A program made the position numbers and the translations under genes. From Curtobacterium sp. ER1/6 (lineage in GTDB: Bacteria > Actinomycetota > Actinomycetes > Actinomycetales > Microbacteriaceae), in contig NZ_MJAK01000001.1 in assembly GCF_001742745.1 (NCBI RefSeq), positions 905,025 through 969,024 of the forward strand: DNA of 64,000 nucleotides, given 5' to 3'. Under the pieces are notes generated by a model, which was not told the DNA's origin, did not search any database, and worked only from the letters and a program-made list of their open reading frames with translations. Below, in pieces: positions 36,291 through 44,800 of the stretch (the stretch's first letter is position 1; the number at the start of each line of letters is the position of its first letter).

Positions 36291-37415
36291 TCAGACCGCG
36301 CGACGTCGACGCATGACCGCGTCGAGGTCGGTCTGCCGGTAGTCGTCGTCGCCGATGACGCCCATGCCGGCCCAGCGGCTCGGCGTCGCGGGCTGCTCGG
36401 GCTCGGGCGCCGCAGCAGCCGGAGCGGTTGCTGCGGCCGGCGAGGCCGGAGCGGTGGACGCGTCAGCCGACGCGGGTGCACGGAGCCCGAGCCGTTCCGC
36501 CAGGCGCCCCTGGTCGTGCGAGGACAGCGAGGCCGCGGCCTCCTCGACGTCGGCACGCAGGCGGGACACCCGCGCGAGCGACGGGTCCTGCTCCCCCGCG
36601 CGGATCGCCGCCGCCTCGGCGTCGGCCTCGGCCTTCGCCGCGGCGACGCGCTCCCGCAGCCGGGCGGCGAGCTGCGCCGACGACTCCGGCGAGGGCGCCG
36701 GCGCCGACGGCCGCTGCACGTAGAGCGGCTTCGGCACACCGGCCGGTGTCCAGCTGCGGTCACGGGCGGGTCCGGCGGGCTGCTCGGTGGACAGCGGCGG
36801 CGCCGGGTCCGTCCAGGTGGCGGCCGGACGGGAGGCACGGGTCGCCTCCGCAGCCCCGGCCGCGGCACGCGCCTTCCGCGCCTGCGCCACCTGGTGCAGC
36901 TGTGCGAGGACCGCTGCGGACCCGCCCGCGGCGACGAGCCCCGCGACGGCGACGAGCCACGCCCCGGGTGCCGCGACGAGGACGACGAGCGCGACGACGA
37001 TGCCGAGCGTGCCGAACAGGGTCGCGCCGAGCCGGGACCGACGCATGCGCATGGCGGTGAGCGCGGGGACGGACGAGACGCGCTCGAGGGTCGGCTGCTG
37101 CTCGGCGAGACGCCGGGTGATCTCCCGCTGCCGCGCCGCCTCGTGGGCGCGGACGATCGCGGTGCGCTTGGCCTCCTCGGAGCGGGCGACGCGCTGCGCC
37201 TCGGCGAGGGACCGTGCGTTCATCTCGACCCGGACCTCGTCGGGGAGCTCGGCGGTCTGGGCGAGGATGCGCAGGGTCTGCTGCAACCGGATCGCGTTCC
37301 GCTCGGTGGCGAGGTACTGGCGACGCGCCGCCCAGGACGGCATGAGGTACACGACCCAGAGCACGGCCGCGATGAGCAGGACGATGCCGCCGCCCCAGGA
37401 GCCGATACCTGCCAT
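36291..37415 (-). CDS. Rv0996-like membrane protein
   Basis: 374 residues. One N-terminal membrane segment (about 8-26), a charged helical region with RLQQTLRILAQTAELPDEVRVEMNAR, a second hydrophobic pair (about 130-170) and a long Ala/Pro/Glu-rich cytoplasmic tail ending YRQTDLDAVMRRRRAV. It occupies the position of M. tuberculosis Rv0996 beside a RimJ-like acetyltransferase and galU; in Corynebacterium a protein of this kind has been described as the membrane receptor of the gephyrin-like division protein Glp, although no glp is present here. A -10 TACCGT lies 6 nt before the ATG. Confidence 0.7.
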   Translation of the reverse strand: MAGIGSWGGGIVLLIAAVLWVVYLMPSWAARRQYLATERNAIRLQQTLRILAQTAELPDEVRVEMNARSLAEAQRVARSEEAKRTAIVRAHEAARQREITRRLAEQQPTLERVSSVPALTAMRMRRSRLGATLFGTLGIVVALVVLVAAPGAWLVAVAGLVAAGGSAAVLAQLHQVAQARKARAAAGAAEATRASRPAATWTDPAPPLSTEQPAGPARDRSWTPAGVPKPLYVQRPSAPAPSPESSAQLAARLRERVAAAKAEADAEAAAIRAGEQDPSLARVSRLRADVEEAAASLSSHDQGRLAERLGLRAPASADASTAPASPAAATAPAAAAPEPEQPATPSRWAGMGVIGDDDYRQTDLDAVMRRRRAV

Positions 37416-37421
37416 GGGGAC

Positions 37422-37427
37422 ACGGTA
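37422..37427 (-). promoter_or_regulatory. -10 box of the Rv0996-like gene (leaderless)
   Basis: TACCGT on the minus strand, 6 nt before the ATG. Confidence 0.5.
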
Positions 37428-37480
37428 GGGGCGCGGGTTCCCCCGGCCGCTGATTGCCGGACGCGTGTTGCGCGAGTCGC

Positions 37481-37516
37481 GACGGAATCCGTCGGAGGAG
37501 GCGGTGCCTCCCGTCC
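37481..37516. repeat. Degenerate inverted repeat with the CCTCCCGTCC motif
   Basis: GACGGA (37481-37486) pairs with TCCGTC (37513-37518 region) around an inner GGAGGC/GCCTCC hairpin (37497-37502, 37506-37511). Contains CCTCCCGTCCGTC, shared with the 28837 element. Lies just after the acetyltransferase stop. Confidence 0.5.
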
Positions 37517-37531
37517 GTCAGCGGCGGTGCG

Positions 37532-38191
37532 TCAGATCCGGGGGCGCGTGTCGAGCGGGACCGCCGCCTCGTCGCGCGCGGCGAGCGGGACGCTGCCGAC
37601 GCCGGACGGCACCCGGCCGGCGACCCAGCGGTCGAGGACGCCCTCGCGGACCTCCTCGGCCACCAGCGCGAAGCAGAAGTGGTCGCGCCAGTCGCCGTTG
37701 ATGTGGATGTAGCGGCGGCGCAGGCCCTCGAACCGGAAGCCGAGCTTCTCGACGACGCGGAGGCTCGGGGCGTTCTCCGGTCGGATGCAGATCTCGACGC
37801 GGTGGATGCCCACGACGCGGAAGCAGTGGTCGACCGCCATCGCGACCGCGATCGGGGTGACGTTGTGCCCGGCGGCGTCCTCGACGACCCAGTAGCCGAT
37901 CGACGCGCTGCCGAGGGACCCGTAGGTGATCCCGGAGACGTTGAGCTGCCCGACGAAGCGGCCGTCGAGCTCCATCGCGAACGGGAGCCCGAGCCCCGCA
38001 CGGGCGTTCGCCTGGAGCGCCCGGATGCTGCCGCGGACGTCGGTGGAGACGTGCCCGGAGGGGTTCGTCGCCTCCCACGTCCGGAGCCACGACCGGTTGG
38101 TGGCGAGCGCGACGTCGAGGTCGCGGGTGTCACGGAGCCGGAGGGGCCGGATGGTGACCCGCCCGTGGGACAGGGTCGGGATCGTCGTCAT
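37532..38191 (-). CDS. GNAT N-acetyltransferase, RimJ/RimL type
   Basis: 219 residues. GNAT fold with VTIRPLRLRDTRDLDVALATNRSWL at the N-terminus and the acetyl-CoA region IGYWVVEDAAGHNVTPIAVAMAVDHCF, then ENAPSLRVVEKLGFRFEG, characteristic of the RimJ/RimL group that acetylates protein N-termini. Ribosome site GAGGAA before the ATG. Beside galU as in M. tuberculosis (Rv0995). The protein target is unknown. Confidence 0.88.
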   Translation of the reverse strand: MTTIPTLSHGRVTIRPLRLRDTRDLDVALATNRSWLRTWEATNPSGHVSTDVRGSIRALQANARAGLGLPFAMELDGRFVGQLNVSGITYGSLGSASIGYWVVEDAAGHNVTPIAVAMAVDHCFRVVGIHRVEICIRPENAPSLRVVEKLGFRFEGLRRRYIHINGDWRDHFCFALVAEEVREGVLDRWVAGRVPSGVGSVPLAARDEAAVPLDTRPRI

Positions 38192-38233
38192 CGCTGTGGT
38201 TCCTCCGGTGCCCGGTGATCGACCGGGTGGATG

Positions 38234-38271
38234 CACGAACGGGCCCGGGGGCGACCCCGGACCCGTTCGTG
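38234..38271 (-). terminator. galU terminator
   Basis: 17-nt arms (38234-38250 with 38255-38271) with one mismatch and a GCGA loop, 9 nt after the galU stop. Confidence 0.75.
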
Positions 38272-38280
38272 ACGGGGTGG

Positions 38281-39171
38281 CTACTCTCCCGCGTTGAAGT
38301 CCTTCAGCCAGGCCTTGAGGTCCGGGCCGAGGTCGTCGCGGTCCGAGGCGAGCTGCACGATCGCCTTGATGTAGTCCAGCTTGTCACCCGTGTCGTACCG
38401 GCGTCCACGGAACACGACGCCGTACACGCCGCCCGTCCACTCCTCGGCGCCCGCCATCTTCATGAGCGCGTCGGTCAGCTGGATCTCGCCGCCCTTGCCC
38501 GGCTCCTGCTTCTCGAGGACGTCGAAGACCTCGGGGCGGATGACGTAGCGGCCGATGATGGCGAGGTTCGAGGGGGCTTCGCCCTGCGGGGGCTTCTCGA
38601 CCAGGCCGGTGATCTTCACGACGTCGTCGGTGTCGGTCTCCTCGACCGTGGCGATGCCGTACATGTGTGTCTGCGACTCGGGGACCTCGAGGAGCGCGAC
38701 GATCGTCGCGTTCTTCTGGCCCTGCACCTCGATCATGCGCTTGAGCAGCGGGTCACGGGCGTCGATGATGTCGTCGCCGAGCAGGACGGCGAAGGGCTCG
38801 CGCCCGACGTGCATCTTGGCGCGGAGCACCGCGTGGCCGAGGCCGAGCGGGTCGCCCTGGCGGACGTAGTGCATGTCGGCGAGGTCGGTCGACTGGTTGA
38901 CCTTCTGGAGCTTCTCGTGGTCGCCCTTCTTCTTGAGGGTCTCCTCGAGCTCGGCCACGTGGTCGAAGTGGTTCTCGAGCGCGTTCTTGTTGCGTCCGGT
39001 GATCATCAGCACGTCGGTGAGTCCGGCGCCGACGGCCTCCTCGACCACGTACTGGATCGCCGGCTTGTCGACGACCGGGAGCATCTCCTTCGGCATCGCC
39101 TTGGTCGCGGGGAGGAAGCGCGTGCCCAGGCCTGCGGCCGGGATCACCGCCTTCGAAATCTGGAAGCCCAT
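38281..39171 (-). CDS. galU: UTP-glucose-1-phosphate uridylyltransferase
   Basis: 296 residues; makes UDP-glucose for glycans and galactose use. Nucleotide-binding AVIPAAGLGTRFLPATKAMPKEMLP is diagnostic, with KPAIQYVVEEAV, VLLGDDIID, GLVEKPP and GKGGEIQLTDAL. A -10 box TACGTT lies 7 nt before the ATG, suggesting a leaderless mRNA, and no ribosome site is visible. Same position as Rv0993. Confidence 0.97.
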   Translation of the reverse strand: MGFQISKAVIPAAGLGTRFLPATKAMPKEMLPVVDKPAIQYVVEEAVGAGLTDVLMITGRNKNALENHFDHVAELEETLKKKGDHEKLQKVNQSTDLADMHYVRQGDPLGLGHAVLRAKMHVGREPFAVLLGDDIIDARDPLLKRMIEVQGQKNATIVALLEVPESQTHMYGIATVEETDTDDVVKITGLVEKPPQGEAPSNLAIIGRYVIRPEVFDVLEKQEPGKGGEIQLTDALMKMAGAEEWTGGVYGVVFRGRRYDTGDKLDYIKAIVQLASDRDDLGPDLKAWLKDFNAGE

Positions 39172-39178
39172 GCGGATG

Positions 39179-39184
39179 AACGTA
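39179..39184 (-). promoter_or_regulatory. -10 box of galU (leaderless)
   Basis: TACGTT on the minus strand, 7 nt before the galU ATG. Confidence 0.5.
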
Positions 39185-39271
39185 CCGGACGACCACTGAG
39201 CCGTGGCATGGGCCTTTCGGGGGACACGGCAAGCCGCGTCCTGCGGCGGGAAGCCGCAAACCCGGTCTCGG

Positions 39272-39277
39272 TAGACT
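39272..39277 (+). promoter_or_regulatory. -10 box of the 5-formyl-THF cyclo-ligase gene (leaderless)
   Basis: TAGACT, 7 nt before the ATG at 39285; no purine-rich site between. Confidence 0.55.
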
Positions 39278-39284
39278 CCCCGCC

Positions 39285-39869
39285 ATGACCGCCGATCTCG
39301 GGAACGAGAAGCGCGCCCTGCGAGCCGAGCTCCGGCAGCGGCGGCGCACCCGGACCACGACCGAGCGCGACACGGACACGGTCGGCCTGACCGCAACGCT
39401 GCAGCGCTTCGTGGAGGAGCGGCAGGTCCGCTCGCTCGCGCTCTACCTGTCCGCCCCCGACGAGCCCGACGTCCGTCCCTTCCTCGTGTGGGCGCACGAG
39501 CACGGCGTCCGGGTGCTGCTGCCGATCACCCGCGAGGACGGCCTGCTCGACTGGGCGGTGGGCGACGGCTCGACCGAGCAGCAGGGCCTGCACGGCATGC
39601 CCGAGGTGGTCGGCGAGCTGCTCTCCCCGCTCGCACTCGGCGACGTCGACGCCATCCTCGCGCCGGCCGCCGCGGTCGGGCACGACGGCTGCCGGATGGG
39701 CTGGGGGCGGGGCTACTACGACAAGACCCTCGGGTCGATGGCGAACCGCCCGCCCGTCTATGCTGTGATCTTCGACGCGGAGTACCTCGACGAGGTCCCG
39801 CGCGAGGCCCACGACGAACCCGTCGACGGCATCATCACGCCGTCGCGCATCATCACCTTCCGGAGCTAG
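39285..39869 (+). CDS. 5-formyltetrahydrofolate cyclo-ligase
   Basis: 194 residues; converts 5-formyl-THF to methenyl-THF with ATP. N-terminal KRALRAELRQRRR, substrate loop region and the C-terminal GCRMGWGRGYYDKTL signature are present, with ILAPAAAVGHDG before it. First gene of a short operon with the FmdB-like gene, which starts 2 nt after its stop, and mscL; the same set occurs in M. tuberculosis (Rv0992c, Rv0991c, Rv0985c). Confidence 0.94.
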   Translation: MTADLGNEKRALRAELRQRRRTRTTTERDTDTVGLTATLQRFVEERQVRSLALYLSAPDEPDVRPFLVWAHEHGVRVLLPITREDGLLDWAVGDGSTEQQGLHGMPEVVGELLSPLALGDVDAILAPAAAVGHDGCRMGWGRGYYDKTLGSMANRPPVYAVIFDAEYLDEVPREAHDEPVDGIITPSRIITFRS

Positions 39870-39870
39870 G

Positions 39871-40161
39871 GTGCCCACCTACTCGTACCGCTGCACCGAG
39901 TGCGACAACGCCTTCGACGTCAAGCAGTCGTTCTCCGACGCCACCCTGACCGAGTGCCCCGTGTGCGGCGGCGCCCTGCGCAAGGTGTTCTCGCCGGTGG
40001 GCGTCACCTTCAACGGCGGCGGGTTCTACCGCACCGACTCGCGGTCGACGCCGAAGGCCGAGGGGTCGTCGTCGGCGTCCGGCACGTCGTCGACGAGCGA
40101 GCCGAAGAAGAGCGAACCGAAGAAGACCGAGTCGAAGCCGGCCGCTCCCAGCGCTTCCTGA
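39871..40161 (+). CDS. FmdB-family zinc-ribbon protein
   Basis: 96 residues from GTG. PTYSYRCTECDNAF and CPVCGGALRKVFSP give two CxxC pairs of a zinc ribbon, followed by VTFNGGGFYRTD and a Ser/Lys-rich tail (repeated EPKKSEPKK). The M. tuberculosis homologue at this locus, Rv0991c, has been described as a redox-sensitive chaperone, so protein quality control is a possible role. Confidence 0.9.
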   Translation: MPTYSYRCTECDNAFDVKQSFSDATLTECPVCGGALRKVFSPVGVTFNGGGFYRTDSRSTPKAEGSSSASGTSSTSEPKKSEPKKTESKPAAPSAS

Positions 40162-40181
40162 CGGACGCTCGCCACCGTCGG

Positions 40182-40187
40182 TACGGT
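40182..40187 (+). promoter_or_regulatory. -10 box upstream of mscL
   Basis: TACGGT about 30 nt before the GTG start; AAGGAGG at 40205-40211 is the ribosome site, so this would be a leadered transcript internal to the operon. Confidence 0.4.
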
Positions 40188-40217
40188 GGGGTCTCCTCGA
40201 CACGGAAGGAGGCCCGC

Positions 40218-40721
40218 GTGAAGGGCTTCAAGGAGTTCCTGCTCCGCGGGAACGTCATCGACCTGGCCGTCGCGGTCGTCATCGGTGCCGCGTTCACCGC
40301 CATCGTCACGACGATCGTGAACGCGCTCATCAACCCGCTCATCGGCGCGGTCTTCAACGCGTCCTCGCTCGACGAAGCGCTCAAGGTCGACATCCCGACG
40401 GTGAGCGGCGGCAAGCCCGCGACCCTCTACTTCGGCGCGATCATCGGCGCCGCGCTGAACTTCGTGATCGTCGCCGCGGTGGTGTACTTCGCCCTGGTCG
40501 TCCCGGTCAACCGGCTCAAGAAGATCGCCTTCGAGCGGGTCAAGAACGACGAGCAGCAGACGCCGCAGGACGTCCCGCCGACCGACGTCGAGGTGCTGCT
40601 CGAGATCCGCGACCTGCTCCGGACGCAGAACGGCGTCGCGGCGGTCACCGGCGGCGGCGCGCACGTGGCGCCGTCGACCGCGCCCGAGGGCCCCGGCATC
40701 GGCGGCTCGACGAAGCTCTAG
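40218..40721 (+). CDS. mscL: Large-conductance mechanosensitive channel
   Basis: 167 residues from GTG with AAGGAGG 6 nt upstream. MscL core: FKEFLLRGNVIDLAVAVVIGAAFTAIV (pore helix TM1), an external loop, and TM2 YFGAIIGAALNFVIVAAVVYF, then LLEIRDLL near the C-terminal bundle. Opens under membrane tension to release solutes on osmotic downshock. The C-terminal Gly/Pro-rich tail is longer than in E. coli. Confidence 0.96.
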   Translation: MKGFKEFLLRGNVIDLAVAVVIGAAFTAIVTTIVNALINPLIGAVFNASSLDEALKVDIPTVSGGKPATLYFGAIIGAALNFVIVAAVVYFALVVPVNRLKKIAFERVKNDEQQTPQDVPPTDVEVLLEIRDLLRTQNGVAAVTGGGAHVAPSTAPEGPGIGGSTKL

Positions 40722-40743
40722 TCGCGTCGAAGCCCCTCGCAAG

Positions 40744-40803
40744 ACGCAACGTGGGCGGTTCCTCGCAGCGCGGTACCGCTGCGAGGAACCGCCCACGTTG
40801 CGT
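40744..40803. repeat. 25-bp-arm inverted repeat element, copy 2
   Basis: Perfect arms 40744-40768 and 40779-40803 with a 10-nt loop, arms identical base for base to the 32161 copy. Loop and flanks differ, and the outer stem is poorly kept. Lies between the convergent mscL and CDP-alcohol transferase genes. Confidence 0.9.
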
Positions 40804-40836
40804 TTCGCGGAAGCGGCGCGGAGGCCCGCCGCCGGC

Positions 40837-41421
40837 TCAGGCCGTGCGGGACACCGTGCGGTGCTTCGCGGCGAGGGCCGCGGCGTACTGGGCACCCGCG
40901 ATGACGTGACCGATCGTGCCGAGCCAGACGAACACGAGCGCGAGCACGCGGATCCAGTCGTACTGCGACGCCCACGAGGTCGACGAGAACAGCAGCAGCG
41001 GCAGGCCGACGAAGAGCAGCGCGGACCGGATCTTGCCCGTCCACGTGACGTCGAGGTCCGGGTTGCCGCGGAACCACAGCCACGAGAGCACGACGAGCAG
41101 CAGGTCGACGAGGACGATGATCGCCACGCTCGGCCACGGCAGCAGGCCGACGAGCACGAGCGAGAGCACGATCGCGATGATCGCGAGCCGGTCGGCGATC
41201 GGGTCGAGGGCCTTGCCGAGCTGCGAGCCCTGGTCGAACTTCCGGGCGATGAACCCGTCGGCCCAGTCGCTGACCCCGAGCACGACGAGCGTGACGAGCG
41301 CCCACCCCGGGCGACCGGCGACGACGAACCCGATGAACACGGGGATGAGCACGAAGCGCACGAGCGTGATCAGGTTCGGCCACGTCTGCCAGTCGGGTCG
41401 CTGTCGCGCGGTGTCAGTCAT
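40837..41421 (-). CDS. CDP-alcohol phosphatidyltransferase (PgsA-like)
   Basis: 194 residues with about five membrane segments. The catalytic motif DG-x2-AR-x8-G-x3-D-x3-D is complete in SDWADGFIARKF through GKALDPIAD. Transfers a phosphatidyl group from CDP-diacylglycerol to an alcohol, as phosphatidylglycerophosphate or phosphatidylinositol-phosphate synthase; which acceptor is not certain. The ATG at 41421 is supported by a -10 TAGCCT 7 nt upstream; a start at 41442 would overlap it. Confidence 0.9.
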   Translation of the reverse strand: MTDTARQRPDWQTWPNLITLVRFVLIPVFIGFVVAGRPGWALVTLVVLGVSDWADGFIARKFDQGSQLGKALDPIADRLAIIAIVLSLVLVGLLPWPSVAIIVLVDLLLVVLSWLWFRGNPDLDVTWTGKIRSALLFVGLPLLLFSSTSWASQYDWIRVLALVFVWLGTIGHVIAGAQYAAALAAKHRTVSRTA

Positions 41422-41428
41422 CGCCCCC

Positions 41429-41434
41429 AGGCTA
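41429..41434 (-). promoter_or_regulatory. -10 box of the CDP-alcohol transferase gene (leaderless)
   Basis: TAGCCT on the minus strand, 7 nt before the ATG, overlapping the end of the upstream small gene. Confidence 0.5.
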
Positions 41435-41438
41435 CCCG

Positions 41439-41765
41439 TCACCAGTGCGGGGGCACGTCCCCCCGGAGCCGGACGTCGTTCTCGCCCTCGCGGTGGCGGG
41501 CCGGTTCCGGCGGCGCAGCAGGGTCGTAGCCCGGCACCGGGCGGGTGGTGACGCGCCTGGTGGGGCGGGGCGCGCCTCCCGTCCGGGCCGCCGGGTCGTC
41601 CGCGGGAGGGACGCCGTCATCCGCAGGCGGGACGGCGTCGGCTGCGGGGCGGACGGGAGGCGCGACCTCCGCCGCGTCGTCGGCCCGCGTCCACGTCCCC
41701 ACCAGCTGGTCGGTCTCCGGCGTCACCGGCCCGGCGGCGCGGGACGCGCGCCGGGACCGGGTCAT
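41439..41765 (-). CDS. Small proline-rich hypothetical protein containing repeat motifs
   Basis: 108 residues. MTRSRRASRAAGPVTPETDQ, a low-complexity Ala/Pro/Asp-rich middle, and a distinct C-terminus with TRPVPGYDPAAPPEP and DVRLRGDVPPHW, which looks like a conserved terminal motif. The middle is encoded by DNA carrying two inverted copies of the 15-mer CGCGCCTCCCGTCCG (41571-41585 and 41650-41664). Starts 49 nt after the helicase-like gene in the same direction. No function assigned; it could be mis-called in part. Confidence 0.6.
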   Translation of the reverse strand: MTRSRRASRAAGPVTPETDQLVGTWTRADDAAEVAPPVRPAADAVPPADDGVPPADDPAARTGGAPRPTRRVTTRPVPGYDPAAPPEPARHREGENDVRLRGDVPPHW

Positions 41766-41814
41766 CGGCGAGCGGGGCCCGGAGCGGGCACGCGGGGATG
41801 CATCTCCGGCCTGC

Positions 41815-44800
41815 TCACCGGCGAGCGGGGATCGGTGGGATGGAGATCTCCTGCGTGGCGCCCCGGTCGACACCGAGGACCGACGCGACCGTGTCCGCGA
41901 CGCGGTCCGGGTCGGAGAACAGCTGGAAGGCGTGCACGCGCACGTAGTGCCAACCGAGTCGGCGGAGCACCTCGGGCCGGAGCCGCAGCGTCTCGCGCAG
42001 GGAACCACGGACCAGCGAGGCGTCCGTCTCGATCGTCACGCAGACACCGCCGTGCGCGGCCACCAGGCCGAGCTTCCCGCGGTGGCCGAGCGCGACCGGG
42101 ATGCCGCGCATCTCGAGCCGTCGGGCCAGGTCGACGAGCAGCGGGTCGGAGTCGTCTGGCACGTACTCGGCCGCCGTGCGGGCACGGACCTCGGCGAGGA
42201 TCTCCGCCAGCGCGACGGTGCCGTGGCCCATGCGCTCGGCCTCGATGTCCGAGGGCTGGAAGCAGGTGACGATGATCATCGAGCGGCGCGCCCGGGTCAT
42301 CGCGACCGCCAGCAGGCGCTCCCCGCCCGGCTTGCCGAGCGGACCGAAGTCGCGGAGCACCCGACCGTGCGGGGTCCGGCCGTAGCCGATCGAGAACACG
42401 ACCCGGTCGCGGCTCTGGGCCACGGACTGCTCGAGCGTCGCGACGATGAACGGCTCGGCGCGGTCGCCGATGACGAACTCGGTCAGGTCCTTGTGGCCCT
42501 GCGCCGCGGTGAGCACGGCCTGCTCGACGCGGACCGCGTGCTTGGCCGAGGCGGTGATCACCATGAGCGACTCGGTCGGCCGGGTGCGGGCGTGGTCGAG
42601 CACGAGCCGGACGACGCGGTCGACCTCGGCGTCGACGCTCTCCACGGCACCGGACTCGGGGTCCGGCACGGCCTTGCCGTCGCTGACGTAGTCGATCGCG
42701 ATCGAGCCGTGCCCGAGGAACGACCCGGCCCACGGCAGCGACTCGATGCGGCCACCGTAGAAGCGGCGGTTCACGAGCTCGGCGAGGTCCTCGCCGCCGG
42801 CGCGGTACGAGCGGGTGAGCGACAGCGTCGGCAGGAGCGTCGACAGCTTCGCGAGCGCGGAGTCGGCGTGCAGGGCGTCGAGCGTGCTCTCGTCGACCTG
42901 CAGGGCACGGCGGTCGGGGTCGACGGCGATGCCGAACGGCGACGGGGTCTGCGTGACCGGGTCACCGAAGACGACGGTCTGCCGCGCACGACGGACGGCG
43001 CCGACGGTCTCGGCGATCGTGACCGCACCGGCGTCGACGAGGATCACCGTGTCGAAGGGCATCGTGTCGGCGATGTCGGGCACCTCGTACGGGCTCGCGA
43101 GCCAGACGGGCGCGATCGACCGGGACAGGTGCGGCGCGGAGTCCTGCAGCAGGCGCGAGGTGATCGCGCCCTCCTGCAGCTGCGTCTTCAGCGCGGTCGC
43201 CTCGTCCGGCCAGTCGACGAGGCCGACCTTCCAGTTCTCGGCGAGCTGCCACGCCAGGCCCTGCGAGACACCGGCCGCGTGCGCGTCGTCCACCAGGCGG
43301 AAGTCGGCCTCCACCCGGTCGAGCATGTCGGTGTTGCCGCCGAGCAGTGCCCGGTCGGACTCGAGCATCGTCTCGAGCGCGGACTGCCACCAGGCGAGCT
43401 CGAGCTCGGCCGGCACCTGCAGGTCCGGCACGTGCCGGTTCGCCAGGTCGGTGATGAGCGGCTCGAGCTGCAGGTCGCGGAGGGTCTGCATGAGCTCGGT
43501 GCGCTCCTGCAGGTTGTGCAGGACGTCGGACTCGGCGGCGAGCTCGGCGATGGTCGGCACGAGCTCGTCGATCGGCAGGTTCGCGAGCTGCCGGTCACGG
43601 TCGGTGCGGCCGAGGGGCTCGTCGAGCCGCGCGAGGTCCTGCACGACGTTCGAGAAGAGCACCTGCACGTCGCCGATGCCCGTGGGCACCTCGGGGTTCA
43701 CGCCCGCGGCGACGTACCGCTGCCAGAGCACGCGCTGCTGCTGCACGCGGGTCAGGGCCTCGTGGAGGTCGGACACGTGCACGCCGGGGCGGACGTACTC
43801 GCGCGCCAGCTTCTTCAGGCGACGACGGTTCGTCGACGACATCGGAGCGCCCTCGCCCCGCGGTGCGGTGGCGGCGACGAGCTCGGAGACCGACCGGTCG
43901 AACACGACGGGCAGGAAGCGGTCGAGGGTGTCGCGGATCTCGGTGAGCAGGCGGAGGTAGATGCCGAGCTCGTTGATCGTCGTGAACTGCCGCATCCGGG
44001 TCGTCGCGACGAGGTCGTGCGCGCGGCGGAGCAGCGTCGGCAGGCCCTCGGTGTCGAGGTCCTGCGCCGTGCGGTGGGCGCGCTGCGCACCGTCGCTCGA
44101 GCCGAACTTCGCGCCGTACCAGGGCGAGTCGTCGGGGCCGTAGCGGAACTCGCCGAGGTTCGCGGCGCTGACCATCGTCTCGGCGACGCGCGAGCGCCCC
44201 TCGACCATGCTCGTGACCGACCGCTTCGACAGACGGGCGGTGGTCGACGGCGGTACCGGCAGGAGCGACAGGCGGGACAGCTCGACGAGGCAGTCGAGCA
44301 CCGAGACGCCGAAGTCCGGGTCGACCCGGGTGAGCGAGCCGCGGTAGTCGGTGAGGACCTTGCGGAGACGGACCAGGGCGTCGTCGACCTCGCGGAGGTT
44401 CGGACGCTGCGACTTCTCGTTGCGGGCGATCGCCCGGACGACGTCCCGGCGCAGCGTGGCCGGGGTGACCGCGACGCCGGGCAGCTGGACCTCGGCGAAC
44501 CGGGCCGCGATCCCGCGGAGCGTCGCCCGGCGCGGGCTGACCACGAGGACGCGCTTGTTCGCCGCCACGAGGCCGCCGAGCGCGTTGACGATGGTCTGCG
44601 TCCCGCCGGTGCCCGGCAGCGTCTTCACGACGATCGAGTTGCCGGCCGTGATCTGCGCGATCACGTTCTCCTGCTCGTCGTCGGCGTCGAGGAGCAGCGT
44701 GTCCGTCTCCGGGCTGCGCTCGTCCGACGGGGTCTGCTCGACCGGGTGGTAGGACTGCTCGACCTGCCACTTCGCGCTCGGGTTGCCGGCGAGGGCGTCG

